Positions 29,172 through 38,128 of a stretch of 64,000 nt of DNA are shown here, in pieces (within the stretch, counting starts at the first letter, position 1; the number at the start of each line of letters is the position of its first letter). The stretch comes from Paracoccaceae bacterium. GTDB taxonomy: Bacteria > Pseudomonadota > Alphaproteobacteria > Rhodobacterales > Rhodobacteraceae. The notes under the pieces are model-generated. The model was not told the origin of the DNA, made no database searches, and worked only from the letters and a program-made list of their open reading frames with translations. The position numbers were made by a program, and so were the translations under genes. Location: positions 2,712,037 through 2,776,036 of the forward strand of contig OY282431.1 of NCBI GenBank assembly GCA_958296035.1. Direction: 5' to 3'.

Positions 29172-30156
29172 GCCTGTTTCCCAACATTCCTGTTGGCAAC
29201 ATTTCTGTTGTCAACCCTTTCTCCAGACCGGCCGGGTTGCGTTCCAGCATCCACTCGAGCCGCGCGTCAGAGAACCTTCCCTGCAGCGCTGCCAGGCAGC
29301 TGCGTATGTGGAGCTTGCCGCTCTGGCCGGCAAAGTTGAAATTCCGGCACTCAGGGCGGATCAAGATGCCTGAACTCTTCAAGAATGACAATTGCAACCG
29401 CTGCATCGTCAACCAGGCCAGTTGAAGTGTGCCAATGTCCAAGCCTTGTGCAGGCGTTACGGCCAGCTTCCAGATTGTCAGAGGCGCACTCAATTGAAAC
29501 TGGCTGCGCCATGGCTTGGACGACAAGCAGGTCCGGCCTATGATTTGGTTAACCCTCGAGCACATAAGTGGTTTCGACTGCGCTTACTTCGTCTCTCTAA
29601 TGTGGATTGATGGAGTAGAGGGCATCACACGGTGCACGGTGCTCTGCCAATTGCTTTTCCTGTCTGCCTTTGCATCAGAACTGCTTATGGAAATGGAATG
29701 GCACGACCCAATCGACAGCGGCTGCGATGTGAGCACACAACCGTACCTGGCCAACATCTTCCCTTGTTGAACCGGTAGGATCGGCAACTGGCATGCTGAA
29801 GACAGTCTCGACAATTCTTCTTCCGACACTGCATCATGATTTGTTCCGAAAGGCATGAGCCTGGTGGTTTGGTTCGAGCCAATTGAGCCCTACTTTCCAC
29901 GAATCAATGATTGCCTTGGGGCATTTGCGCCAGCGTAACGGGCGCAATTCCATTGCATTGTGGTGCGCAATGAAGGCCTTGATTGTCACAATGCAAGTAT
30001 CAAGCGAGTTGATCCCGGCCTTCGAAAGGCAGCACCGGGTCGGCTTGGCAGAAGAGCCTCCGACGGCGCTGGTCGACGAGGCGCAGGTGGGCGTGAAGTG
30101 AAAGTGCCAGTTCGGGCGAGTTATGAACCAGTCGTCTTCCAGACAGAGGTCAGTCT
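29172..30156. other. Long gap without recognisable genes
   Basis: Nearly 1 kb with only unsupported frames. The minus-strand frame 29140-29565 contains KLHIRSCLAALQGRFSDARL, but I cannot tie it to a family. The promoter for the prlF locus should lie in the left part. Confidence 0.45.
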
Positions 30157-31368
30157 TCAGAAAAATGCCTGGAGTCCAGTTTGTGCACGACCCAGGATCA
30201 ACGCGTGCACGTCGTGCGTACCCTCATATGTATTGACAGTTTCAAGGTTCTGGGCGTGGCGCATGACCTGAAATGCAGCCTGAATGCCATTGCCACCATG
30301 CATGTCCCGCGCCATCCGAGCGATGTCCAGCGCTTTTCCGCTATTGTTCCGCTTTACAATGGAAATCATTTCGGGACTAAAGTGGTTCATGTCCATCAAC
30401 CGTCCGACCCGTAATACAGCTTGCAGTCCAAGTGTAATTTCGGTTTGCATGTCGGCCAGTTTCTTCTGGAACAATTGCGTCTGGGCCAAAGGTCGACCAA
30501 ACTGCCGACGATCAAGCCCGTACTGGCGGGCTCGATACCAGCAATCCTCCGCGGCCCCCATTGTTCCCCAGGCAATGCCGAATCGGGCGCGGTTCAGACA
30601 ACTGAATGGACCGCTCAATCCCTGAGCGTCAGGAAGAAGGGAATCCTCGTCCACATCCACATTATCCATGACAATTTCTCCGGTGATCGACGCCCGCAGA
30701 GACAACTTCCCATCGATTTTCGGTGCCGACAGCCCTGGCAGGCCTTTCTCCAGAAGGAAGCCCCTGATTGCGCCACCATGCGCCTCAGACTTTGCCCAGA
30801 CCACAAACAGGTCAGCGACCGGTGAGCTCGAAATCCAGGTCTTGGCGCCGCGAAGCTTGTACCCGGAGGCCGTCTTGATGGCGGTAGTCTTCATACTTCC
30901 CGGATCCGAGCCTGCTTCGGCTTCGGTCAGGCCGAAACACCCAACGAGTTCGCCCGTGGCAAGGCGGGGAAGATACTTCTCCTGCTGCTGGTCGCTGCCG
31001 AATGCCAGAATTGGAAATATGACCAGCGATGACTGCACGCTCATCATCGACCGGTAACCCGAATCCACTCTTTCAACTTCTCGGGCTGCCAGGCCATATG
31101 CGACATAGCCGGAATCCGAACCACCGAATTTCTCCGGCAGTGTAATGCCGAACAATCCTGCTTCGCCCATGAGGCGGAACAGGGTCGGACTCGTTTGTTC
31201 GTGCTGATAGTCTGCGTCGATACGCGGAACCAGCTGTGCCTTACAGAATGCCCTGGTCGCGTCACGGACCAGTATTTCATCTTCATCCAGTTGAGCGTCC
31301 AGGAAAAACGGATCTGCCCAGTCGAATGCTGTCATGCCATTTCGTATCCGGTGCCCGTCAGTCTTCAT
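30157..31368 (-). CDS. gcdH: Glutaryl-CoA dehydrogenase
   Basis: An acyl-CoA dehydrogenase of 403 residues that oxidises and decarboxylates glutaryl-CoA to crotonyl-CoA in lysine and tryptophan breakdown. It starts [17 protein letters not shown], as is usual for GcdH. Flavin/substrate segments are [16 protein letters not shown] and [15 protein letters not shown], and the catalytic glutamate lies in [25 protein letters not shown] eight bases before the ATG at 31368 supports that start; Met12 is an alternative. Neighbours are non-coding, so it is probably monocistronic. No CaiB-type glutarate CoA-transferase lies next to it, unlike many gcdH loci. Confidence 0.93.
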   Translation of the reverse strand: MKTDGHRIRNGMTAFDWADPFFLDAQLDEDEILVRDATRAFCKAQLVPRIDADYQHEQTSPTLFRLMGEAGLFGITLPEKFGGSDSGYVAYGLAAREVERVDSGYRSMMSVQSSLVIFPILAFGSDQQQEKYLPRLATGELVGCFGLTEAEAGSDPGSMKTTAIKTASGYKLRGAKTWISSSPVADLFVVWAKSEAHGGAIRGFLLEKGLPGLSAPKIDGKLSLRASITGEIVMDNVDVDEDSLLPDAQGLSGPFSCLNRARFGIAWGTMGAAEDCWYRARQYGLDRRQFGRPLAQTQLFQKKLADMQTEITLGLQAVLRVGRLMDMNHFSPEMISIVKRNNSGKALDIARMARDMHGGNGIQAAFQVMRHAQNLETVNTYEGTHDVHALILGRAQTGLQAFF

Positions 31369-31408
31369 CGACTTATTCCTTTCATACCTTCATGCGCCAA
31401 TCAGCCGA

Positions 31409-31947
31409 ACCATTAGCAAAGTGTCCCTCAGTTGTCTGCATTGACCTGTTGTCAAGAGGAGTTTTGATACAGCGGTTGATCGCGTGTCTCGTTACAGCGA
31501 TTTTGACGGTAGGAGTCATATCATTTTGGTGCCGGGAGATTGTTCGGACCGCCGAGTGCACGGATGCTCCGGACTTTGCCGGGGATACGTTCGATGAGCC
31601 CTGCACGGTAAGGATTGGGTACAATCTGGAATTGACACCCTCGGCAGGGCACCCGTCGAGGATGATCCAACTTCAGGTCGCGGACCTACAACGCTTGCGG
31701 AGCTGTCGACAAAGCGAACGGTTAGGGGTGATTGTTCAGTTGTATGGTGTGTTGCCCCGCTGATCATGCGGACCTGATTGCAGCTATTGCCATGCTGCTG
31801 CGATCAGGCTTCCCTTCCGGCGGAAAATCTCCGGAAACAGGACAACGACACGGTGAAAGGAAATCGGATTGGCAACCCCTGCAACCCGTGAAACTGATTG
31901 GCGGATAGCCTGTGTCAATCCAAACACATTAGTCCCTGAACAAACCT
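31409..31947. other. Gap upstream of gcdH
   Basis: About 540 bases with no supported gene. A plus-strand frame in this area encodes a hydrophobic stretch (LIACLVTAILTVGVISFW) followed by a Cys-containing tail, but it has no good start or family. Confidence 0.35.
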
Positions 31948-32540
31948 CTACGCGAGGCATTGTCGGTCATTTGATCGAGTTCGTGCTGTTCGACTGGAGA
32001 CAGGAAAGCCAGCTCCCGTTTCACGGCCTACAGAACGCACTGAATGTTGTTGCCAGGTGCTTGCTTGCAATTGCAGGTCAACCAGGAACTTCACCCAATT
32101 TGGCCGCCTGACAACTGTGCTAACATCGCTGGGCATTGGAGCGGAAGCACTCGCTGTCTCCTGGACACCATGGAGAAAGAACATAAGCCATTCACGCAAA
32201 CAATTTCCTTGGCGGACAGCCATCAGGTAATCTACATGAGCTGTCTTGTGGCACTCGAAGTAGTCCGACAGGTAGAGCGCGGGCCAGACTAGCAGGCCCT
32301 CGGAACCAGCTAAAGCGAGATCAGCAGGCGCCCTAACCGTCCGTTACCGTCCAGAAAAGGATGAATTGTTTCAAACTGGTAGTGGCCGATAGCGATGCGA
32401 ATTAATGGGGGCACGAGCAAGTCTTCAGCATTCAGGAATTTTTCAAGATCTCCCATCAGGTCGGGCACGTGGTCATGATGAGGAGGAATGAAAATGGCAT
32501 TCTTCAAGCTGATCCCTATCCAATTCTGACTTGTACGAAA
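31948..32540 (-). pseudogene. Fic-domain protein, truncated and frameshifted
   Basis: The minus strand reads [34 protein letters not shown] and then the Fic active site [17 protein letters not shown], which matches HxFxDGNGRxxR of AMP-transferring Fic enzymes. A TAG stop follows at once; the continuation LVWPALYLSDYFECHKTAHV, DYLMAVRQGNCLREWLMFFL is in another frame, as expected for the C-terminal helices. The N-terminal part, where an inhibitory helix or DNA-binding domain may sit, is lost at an IS1380-like fragment. The gene cannot make a full protein. Confidence 0.8.
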
Positions 32541-32630
32541 GTGCCCTGGCCGCCGGTTGCGAGGATATCAACGACCACCGCCGCATGCGCCATGACCTGG
32601 CTCTGGCGGTGGCCTGCGGCCGCATCAAAC
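32525..32630 (+). pseudogene. IS1380-type transposase scrap
   Basis: A short plus-strand stretch [20 protein letters not shown] followed by HDLALAVACGR resembles the LALGYEDLNDHDxLRHDP segment near the N-terminus of IS1380 transposases. Nothing on either side continues the protein. It abuts the broken 5' end of the Fic remnant, so it probably marks the insertion that cut that gene. Confidence 0.5.
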
Positions 32631-32711
32631 TGGCGCGCTGGGCGGATACGGTTGCTTCAAAATTTGCCAGGCGACTGAGTACAGGCGGGTTGGTTGTCGC
32701 GAGGTACCCGT

Positions 32712-33827
32712 CTACCAGGCCTTTTCAAGTATTTTCAGGTAATCTTCGGGCTGCGGTCTTCTTGGATTGGTCGCGGTGAGGTGAACACCCATCGCCCGCT
32801 TGGCGATTGCCTGCAACTGTCCCTGTGATATGCCGAGTTCGGACAGCCTGCCGGGCAATCCGATATCTGAAACAAGCTGCTCAACCCAATCAGCAGCAGT
32901 TGCTGAAGCAGGTAAGGAAACCAGTTGACCAATGGATTCAAAGGCGTCAGGCGCTGCCTCGCGATTGTATCGAAGGACGTGTGGCAACAATACGCCAATC
33001 AAGGTCCCATGGTGAATTCCGAGTTCGCCTAGCGGTGTGGCAAGAGCATGGGCGCTCCCCAGCGACTTTTGCAGGCAGAGGCCACCCTCAAGTGCCGCCA
33101 TCATCATGTTCCAGCGTGCACGGAGGTCGCTGCCGTCATGTGTAGCATGGGGCAACCACCTTGCACATCTCGAAACGCAATCTGCGGCAATAGCCGCTGC
33201 AGGGGGATTGATGACGTTGCTCACCAGCGCCTCGATACCGTGCGACAAGGCGTCGATACCTGTTGCAGCAGTCATCCTTGGCGACAGCGATTGCGTTAAC
33301 TCCGGGTCGCAAATGACCGTATTGGCAACCATCTTCAGACTGACACAGACGCATTTACTGCCGCCCTTGAGTGTCATTACACAGGCTCGCCCGACTTCAG
33401 CTCCGGTACCGGCGGCGGTGGGAATTGCGATGTGAGGATGAACCCTTCCGATGCGACTTGATCCGCCGGAATTCACCTCATAATCCTGAATGCTGCCACC
33501 GTGGCTGGCAAGGAGGGAAATAGCCTTGGCCAGATCAAGCACAGATCCTCCGCCGGCGGCAATGACTCCGTTGCAGTCATGCGCCTTCCAGGACTCCAGA
33601 CATTCCTGCAACAATTCCTCGGTGGGGTCTCCGGCTGTTCGATCGTGTACTACAGGGATGAGAGGGCTGGCACTCTCAAGCACTCGGTCAAGAATACCAG
33701 CACTGGCGATGCCCTTGTCGGTAACCAGCAAAGGCCGAGTGATAGCCAGAAGTTCGAGCTCCGCAGAAAGCTGGTTAATCGCTCCAAAGTCGAAGTGTAT
33801 GCGTGACACATACTCGATAAGCGGCAT
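32712..33827 (-). CDS. Iron-type alcohol dehydrogenase with an altered active site
   Basis: The 371-residue protein is a group III metal-dependent alcohol dehydrogenase with NAD(P) motif GVIAAGGGSVLDLAKA and IPTAAGTGAEVGRACV. Metal ligands fit GIDALSHGIEAL (Asp, His), SAHALATPLGEL (His) and IHHGTLIG (His). The second histidine of the HxxxH pair, present in lactaldehyde reductase-like enzymes and in the other Fe-ADH of this window, is threonine here. ATG overlaps the stop of the aldehyde dehydrogenase as TGATG, so the two are co-translated. The pair may interconvert an alcohol, aldehyde and acid; the substrate is unknown. Confidence 0.85.
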   Translation of the reverse strand: MPLIEYVSRIHFDFGAINQLSAELELLAITRPLLVTDKGIASAGILDRVLESASPLIPVVHDRTAGDPTEELLQECLESWKAHDCNGVIAAGGGSVLDLAKAISLLASHGGSIQDYEVNSGGSSRIGRVHPHIAIPTAAGTGAEVGRACVMTLKGGSKCVCVSLKMVANTVICDPELTQSLSPRMTAATGIDALSHGIEALVSNVINPPAAAIAADCVSRCARWLPHATHDGSDLRARWNMMMAALEGGLCLQKSLGSAHALATPLGELGIHHGTLIGVLLPHVLRYNREAAPDAFESIGQLVSLPASATAADWVEQLVSDIGLPGRLSELGISQGQLQAIAKRAMGVHLTATNPRRPQPEDYLKILEKAW

Positions 33828-35275
33828 CAGCCATCTGCCTCAAGGTATATGTGCTTGGTTTCCAGAAAATCATGCATGGCTTCCAGGCCGTGGAGGCGAC
33901 CAATTCCACTTTCTCGATACCCACCGGTTTCAGCTTCGGCAAAGAGCCGATTGTGGCTGTTCAACCAGACTGTTCCGAATTTGAGGCGGCGAGCGACGCC
34001 CATGGCCCGATTAATGTGCGGCGTGTATACTGAAGCCGCAAGGCCGAAACGCGTGGCGTTGGCCTTGGCAACAGCTTCGTTTTCGTCTTCAAAGCTCTCG
34101 AGCGAGACGATCGGCCCGAACAATTCACCTTGCACGAGCCAATGATCGGTGTCGTCAATGCGAAACAAGGTCGGAGAAACATAGCAACCCCCAGACAGTC
34201 TACCACCCGGTGCGCTTCCTTCCAGGATCAGTTCGGACTCGTGGCGCGCCCTGTTTATGATGCCAAGAACGCGCTCCTGGTTGGCACGATCGATCAATGG
34301 TCCGAGCTGGACCCCGGGATCTAGCGGGTCACCAAGCACGACCCTCTTAAAGGCTTCATTCAAGCGGTCTTCGAGTGCCAGTGCAATCTCATCCTGTGCG
34401 AGTACACGGCTAATCGACGTACACATCTGGCCATTGAGCGTAAGTGAAGCTCGTACAATTTCGCGGGTGGCCTTTTCAAGATCGGCCTCCCCGAAGACAA
34501 TCGCCGGTGCCTTGCCGCCGAGCTCGAGCGATACACGCTTGACCGAAGCAGCGGCATTGGCCATAATTTTCTTGCCTGTCTCAGAGGACCCGGTGAAGCT
34601 TATCACGTCGATATCGGGGTGCGTGGAAAGTGTCGATCCCACTTCGATACCGCACTCATTCACCGAGTTGACGACTCCCTTGGGCAAACACTCGATTCCG
34701 TCAAATAATGATATCACCCTGGCATTGGTTAGCGGTGTTTGCGGAGCGGGTTTGATGACAAGGCAGCATCCCGCTGCGAGGGCTGGCGCCGCTGATCTTA
34801 CGAGCAAGGTTGCGGGGGCGTTCCAGGGAACGATGACGGAGACAACACCCGCAGGTTCGCGGGCAAGAATGGACATGTTTCCCGGACCGGTTTCCCGGAC
34901 CCTGCCAAATATGTTGCGTGCGACTCCGCCGTAATAGCGCGCCTCCGACACGGCAGCGCTGATTTCGTGAGTGGCCTGGACCAGGAGCTTGCCGTTTTCA
35001 CTGGACAGGAGTCTTGCCAGTCTTTCCTTGTTGGCTTCCATACGGTCGGCAAATTCGAACAGGACCCGGCTCCTGAGATTGGGATCGCAAGCCCAGGCGG
35101 TCTGCTCAAAGGCTTGGCGAGCAGCCAGAACTGCTGCGCTTGCAAGTTGATCCGAGCCCAGGGGGAATCGTCCAAGGCTCTGCCCATTTGCCGGATTGAT
35201 GCTTTCGTCGAATCCGTTTGGTGCGTCTGCTATCCAGTTTCCCGCGATGTAGTGGCTCGCGATTGATTCCGGCAT
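33827..35275 (-). CDS. NAD(P)-dependent aldehyde dehydrogenase
   Basis: The enzyme of 482 residues starts at MPESIASHYIAGNWI, with GGAAG eight bases before the ATG; 58 in-frame codons upstream show no homology. Signature parts are VIVPWNAPATLLVRSAAPAL, the glutamate motif VSLELGGKAPAIVF and the catalytic cysteine in LNGQMCTSISRVLAQ. The C-terminal FGTVWLNSHNRLFAEAETGG resembles betaine-aldehyde/gamma-aminobutyraldehyde-type ALDHs, though glycine or asparagine changes make a substrate call unsafe. It is coupled to the Fe-alcohol dehydrogenase that follows. It could also serve the malonate semialdehyde from beta-alanine, but no context supports that. Confidence 0.9.
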   Translation of the reverse strand: MPESIASHYIAGNWIADAPNGFDESINPANGQSLGRFPLGSDQLASAAVLAARQAFEQTAWACDPNLRSRVLFEFADRMEANKERLARLLSSENGKLLVQATHEISAAVSEARYYGGVARNIFGRVRETGPGNMSILAREPAGVVSVIVPWNAPATLLVRSAAPALAAGCCLVIKPAPQTPLTNARVISLFDGIECLPKGVVNSVNECGIEVGSTLSTHPDIDVISFTGSSETGKKIMANAAASVKRVSLELGGKAPAIVFGEADLEKATREIVRASLTLNGQMCTSISRVLAQDEIALALEDRLNEAFKRVVLGDPLDPGVQLGPLIDRANQERVLGIINRARHESELILEGSAPGGRLSGGCYVSPTLFRIDDTDHWLVQGELFGPIVSLESFEDENEAVAKANATRFGLAASVYTPHINRAMGVARRLKFGTVWLNSHNRLFAEAETGGYRESGIGRLHGLEAMHDFLETKHIYLEADG

Positions 35276-35504
35276 TATTCGCTTCCGAATGAACCTTGAT
35301 ATGCTCGTCGACTCCACGTCCATGTTCACCATGTCAAGCTTCATCGGCAATTGACACCTTGCCGAACTAACCAGGCGATGACAATTCAGGAATCGCACAC
35401 TGGGTCGAGAAAGTGCACTACCCTCAAATCGAAACGTCATCGTCGACAAAATTGTCGACCAATGGGTCTTGAATTACCTGCCTGGTTACTATTACATAGG
35501 CAGC

Positions 35505-35594
35505 GGAGACGTGGCCGAGTGGTCGAAGGCGCTCCCCTGCTAAGGGAGTAGGCGGGGAACCGTCTCGAGGGTTCGAATCCCTCCGTCTCCGCCA
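35505..35594 (+). tRNA. tRNA-Ser (GCT)
   Basis: A class II tRNA with acceptor arms GGAGACG (35505-35511) and CGTCTCC (35584-35590), discriminator G and encoded CCA. The anticodon arm CTCCC/GGGAG encloses loop CTGCTAA, giving anticodon GCT at 35539-35541, which reads AGC and AGT serine codons. A long variable arm precedes GGTTCGAATCC of the T arm. No integrase gene or direct repeat of the 3' end is seen nearby. Confidence 0.97.
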
Positions 35595-36009
35595 GTATTC
35601 CCGGCTGTTACAATGTGGATAACACGAGCGAATCAGGCGATTCAACCGGAGACTTAATTGGCCGGCTGCCTGATCTGACGACGACGCCCGGCTCCGCGCT
35701 GCCAGAGGGAATCACCAAGGAAGGGGCAATATCGACGGCGTTGCTGCCTAGGCCCTAACCATACGCTCTCGCTTCGTTCCTGCAGATCGGCGGCCTTGCC
35801 CAAACGCGAAGTTGGCCGATGCAACGGTGTGCCAATTCGGCTGTGCTTGCTGCCTGTCCAGTTGCCGCTTTGTTTTGCTCAATGTGTGATGACGGTCGAC
35901 GATCCATTGACGCGAAGACATCTGCTGCCGGGCGGGCTTGGAATTCGTATGACCGGGACGCTATATGTGGACTGGAACAGTCACCGTATCCTTTGAGCAC
36001 AGACAGGTC
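35595..36009. other. Gap between tRNA-Ser and the MNT gene
   Basis: About 400 bases without a supported gene. Frames such as 35755-36147 minus are antisense to the MNT gene in part and show no domain. The promoter of the MNT/HEPN pair should lie here. Confidence 0.4.
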
Positions 36010-36309
36010 ATGCACGCCGAGATTGCAAACGGGAAGGGCGAGATTGCCGCAATCTGCCGGCGCTATCGGGTGTCGCGCCTTGAGGTGTTCGGTTCGTCGG
36101 CACGCGGTGACGACTTTGATTCCGAAACGAGCGACGTGGACTTCCATCCGCCGACCGCTCCTGGGATGTTTGACACGTATTTTGGCCTGCTCGACGAACT
36201 ACGTACCGTGCTGGGCCGACCTGTTGATCTGCTCTGCTCGGGCAGAATCCGCAACAGGTATTTGCGGGACAAGATCAACCGTTCCCGAGAGCTCATACAT
36301 GAAGCGTAA
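36010..36309 (+). CDS. mntA: MNT-domain nucleotidyltransferase antitoxin (MntA type)
   Basis: About 100 residues from MHAEIANGKGEIAAICRRYR. The minimal nucleotidyltransferase signature LEVFGSSARGDDFDSETSDV-DF gives GS and DxD, and the third acidic residue fits RPVDLLCSGRI. MntA proteins AMPylate and thereby silence their HEPN partner. Compared with relatives the stretch after DVDF is short by a few residues (HPPTAPGMFDTYF), which may be a small deletion. An upstream ATG at 35965 would add 15 residues. The 3' end overlaps the HEPN gene by 11 bases. Confidence 0.82.
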   Translation: MHAEIANGKGEIAAICRRYRVSRLEVFGSSARGDDFDSETSDVDFHPPTAPGMFDTYFGLLDELRTVLGRPVDLLCSGRIRNRYLRDKINRSRELIHEA

Positions 36310-36667
36310 TCCCGAAGTCTTGCTGTGCCATGGGGAATTGGCTGGAACGGACATCAAGCTGCTCATCGATGGCAAGACTCAGCAGGCATATACCAGTGAC
36401 AGAGCTACTCAGCTGGCAGTCGAACGCTGTTTCATCACAATCGGCGAGGCCTTGAACCGGCTGTAACGCAGTTCGCCTGAGCTTGCAGAGCAAGTTCCGA
36501 ATCCGAGGCGCATCGTGGACTTTCGTAACCTGTTGGTCCACGGCTACGAAGATGTAGATGTTAAAGCGGTATTGGACATTGCCGCCAATGCCCTGCCCAA
36601 TCTGCTGGATACAATCCAGGAATTGCTCATTGTGCTAGATCAAGTAAACGACAGCAAGTCGACGTAA
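36299..36667 (+). pseudogene. hepT: HEPN-domain RNase toxin (HepT type) with a premature stop
   Basis: The frame opens MKRNPEVLLCHGELAGTDIK and continues ATQLAVERCFITIGEALNRL, then hits TAA at 36464-36466. Without any frame change it goes on RSSPELAEQVPNPRRIVDFR and NLLVHGYEDVDVKAVLDIAA to a second TAA at 36665-36667. The catalytic Rx4H motif (RNLLVH, 36524-36541) lies after the first stop, so the truncated product lacks the RNase site. One base change could account for the stop. Full length would be about 122 residues, normal for HepT. The cognate MNT gene is still open. Confidence 0.85.
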
Positions 36668-36991
36668 GACGACGGTAGTGCCCTTGACAGCTCTGACCCA
36701 TTTGCAATCCCGAATCCATTCAAAACTCCGTCCCTCTTCGATTGATCAGTGGAGGCAGCTGCCAGCAGGAGGCAGCGAGGGCGGTGGCTGGCGGAAGATG
36801 TGACCGTTGTCGACTCCACACCAAATGGACGCCATTCTTGTTGCGGAGCTGCTTGAGGATACAACAGGCGGCGAGAATTGCAGTTAACCCTGGTCGGGAA
36901 TGTTCTCTCGAACGTCAACGTGCAGAGCACTTTACACTGGACCAATTCCTGCACTGGCCAATGGCCGTGGAATCATGCCGATTGCAAGCTG
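36668..36991. other. Gap between hepT and the nuclease gene
   Basis: Some 320 bases, no recognisable gene or RNA. The two flanking genes converge here, so terminators are expected but none is obvious. Confidence 0.4.
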
Positions 36992-37681
36992 TCACTGGCT
37001 CGATTTTCGCCAACCGGCATCACGGGCTTCCATTTCGGAGCAGAACCAGCGCTCACCCTTAGAGGTGTTGATCTTGGTGCGCCCATAGAATCTACCACCA
37101 GGAACATGAAATATGCGGTTGCCGCTGCTGCTAATGTTTCCCTTGATACGGCAATTGCCTGAACTTTCTTTGGACACTTCCTTACCCTGCGAACCAGTCG
37201 AATGACGACGGTTTCCTGCTCGCCAATCCCAGGGGTAATCGAACTCACCCTGCCAGATTCCGCTTTTGGTTCCCTTAGCGAATGCCTCCTCCTCGACATA
37301 GTCGTGAGAATACTGTCGGTACGCAACTGCCCATCCCTCGGACACCATCCACGCGTTCAGGTCGGCATTGTTAACGCTGCACACGCCGATAATACGTCCA
37401 TAGCGGTCCTGATCGTTTTCGGAACAGGTTACAACCCTACCACCAATTCTTTCTCTGAGTGCAGCTGTGGCCATCCGGCCGCATGGCCAGGTCTTACCCT
37501 CGGCCGAGCACTCTTGGGAACTTTCTGGAGCGTCAATGCCGTGCAAACGGATCTTTGCGGAGCCAATTTCCAAGGTGTCACCATCCACGACCCTGACCTG
37601 ACCCGATACATCAGCGATTGCCTGAGAATTTACCAGAAGAAGGCCAATTGCCAGAAGCAAGATTGGTTTGATGTGTTTCAT
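36992..37681 (-). CDS. Secreted thermonuclease-family (SNase-like) protein
   Basis: A signal peptide (MKHIKPILLLAIGLLLVNSQ, cleavage near AIA-DV) precedes an SNase domain of about 125 residues: VRVVDGDTLEIGSAKIRLHG, IDAPES, RYGRIIGVCSVNNADLNAWM and SEGWAVAYRQYS. Arg and Glu/Asp residues of the nuclease site fit RLHGIDAPE and DRYGR. Six cysteines suggest disulphides in the periplasm or outside. The C-terminal 40 residues (RIFHVPGGRFYGRTKINTSK then GERWFCSEMEARDAGWR) form a small separate domain found at the ends of some SNase-like proteins. It probably degrades extracellular DNA or RNA. It stands alone. Confidence 0.87.
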   Translation of the reverse strand: MKHIKPILLLAIGLLLVNSQAIADVSGQVRVVDGDTLEIGSAKIRLHGIDAPESSQECSAEGKTWPCGRMATAALRERIGGRVVTCSENDQDRYGRIIGVCSVNNADLNAWMVSEGWAVAYRQYSHDYVEEEAFAKGTKSGIWQGEFDYPWDWRAGNRRHSTGSQGKEVSKESSGNCRIKGNISSSGNRIFHVPGGRFYGRTKINTSKGERWFCSEMEARDAGWRKSSQ

Positions 37682-38128
37682 TGCCTACAGGTCCCAAGCC
37701 TTCAACCGGATTGTGGGGTCTTCCCAAGCGACGGATTGCCTTGACCTATAATGGACAGTTCTTCAACCCGGTTCCTGGTGCGGGCAATGGTATGAACAAC
37801 GATCGACTGTCTTGACAAGAGCACAAGCTACGGATGACCGCTGCCAGAGGACCCGGCCATTGTGAAACCGGAACATGTTTCCCGGATGTCAAAGTCAGCG
37901 GTCGCATGAATTTGATCTGGCGAAGCGGGATTGAATCACTCAGAATGCGAACTTACGCGTCGCTAACGGAAAATGATGCCGCCGCACGGGTTCGAAATCG
38001 TGTCCGGACGGGGAATGGACGCGGTGGTTGCTGCCGCAAGGATGAATCCTGCGAATCGCAGCCAAGGTGATCCGATGGCATGAAATAATGGCCGGATTAC
38101 TGACAGCCTAAATTCAGGGTGTCGACAG
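37682..38128. other. Gap between the nuclease and Fe-alcohol dehydrogenase genes
   Basis: About 450 bases with no supported gene. The promoter for the minus-strand nuclease should lie next to 37682 and the terminator of the 38-49 kb cluster near 38128; I could not define either. Confidence 0.4.

Noticed and set aside
35505-36309. tRNA-Ser as the attachment site of an integrated island carrying the MNT/HEPN pair
   Set aside because: No integrase and no repeat of the tRNA 3' end could be found within the following sequence by eye.
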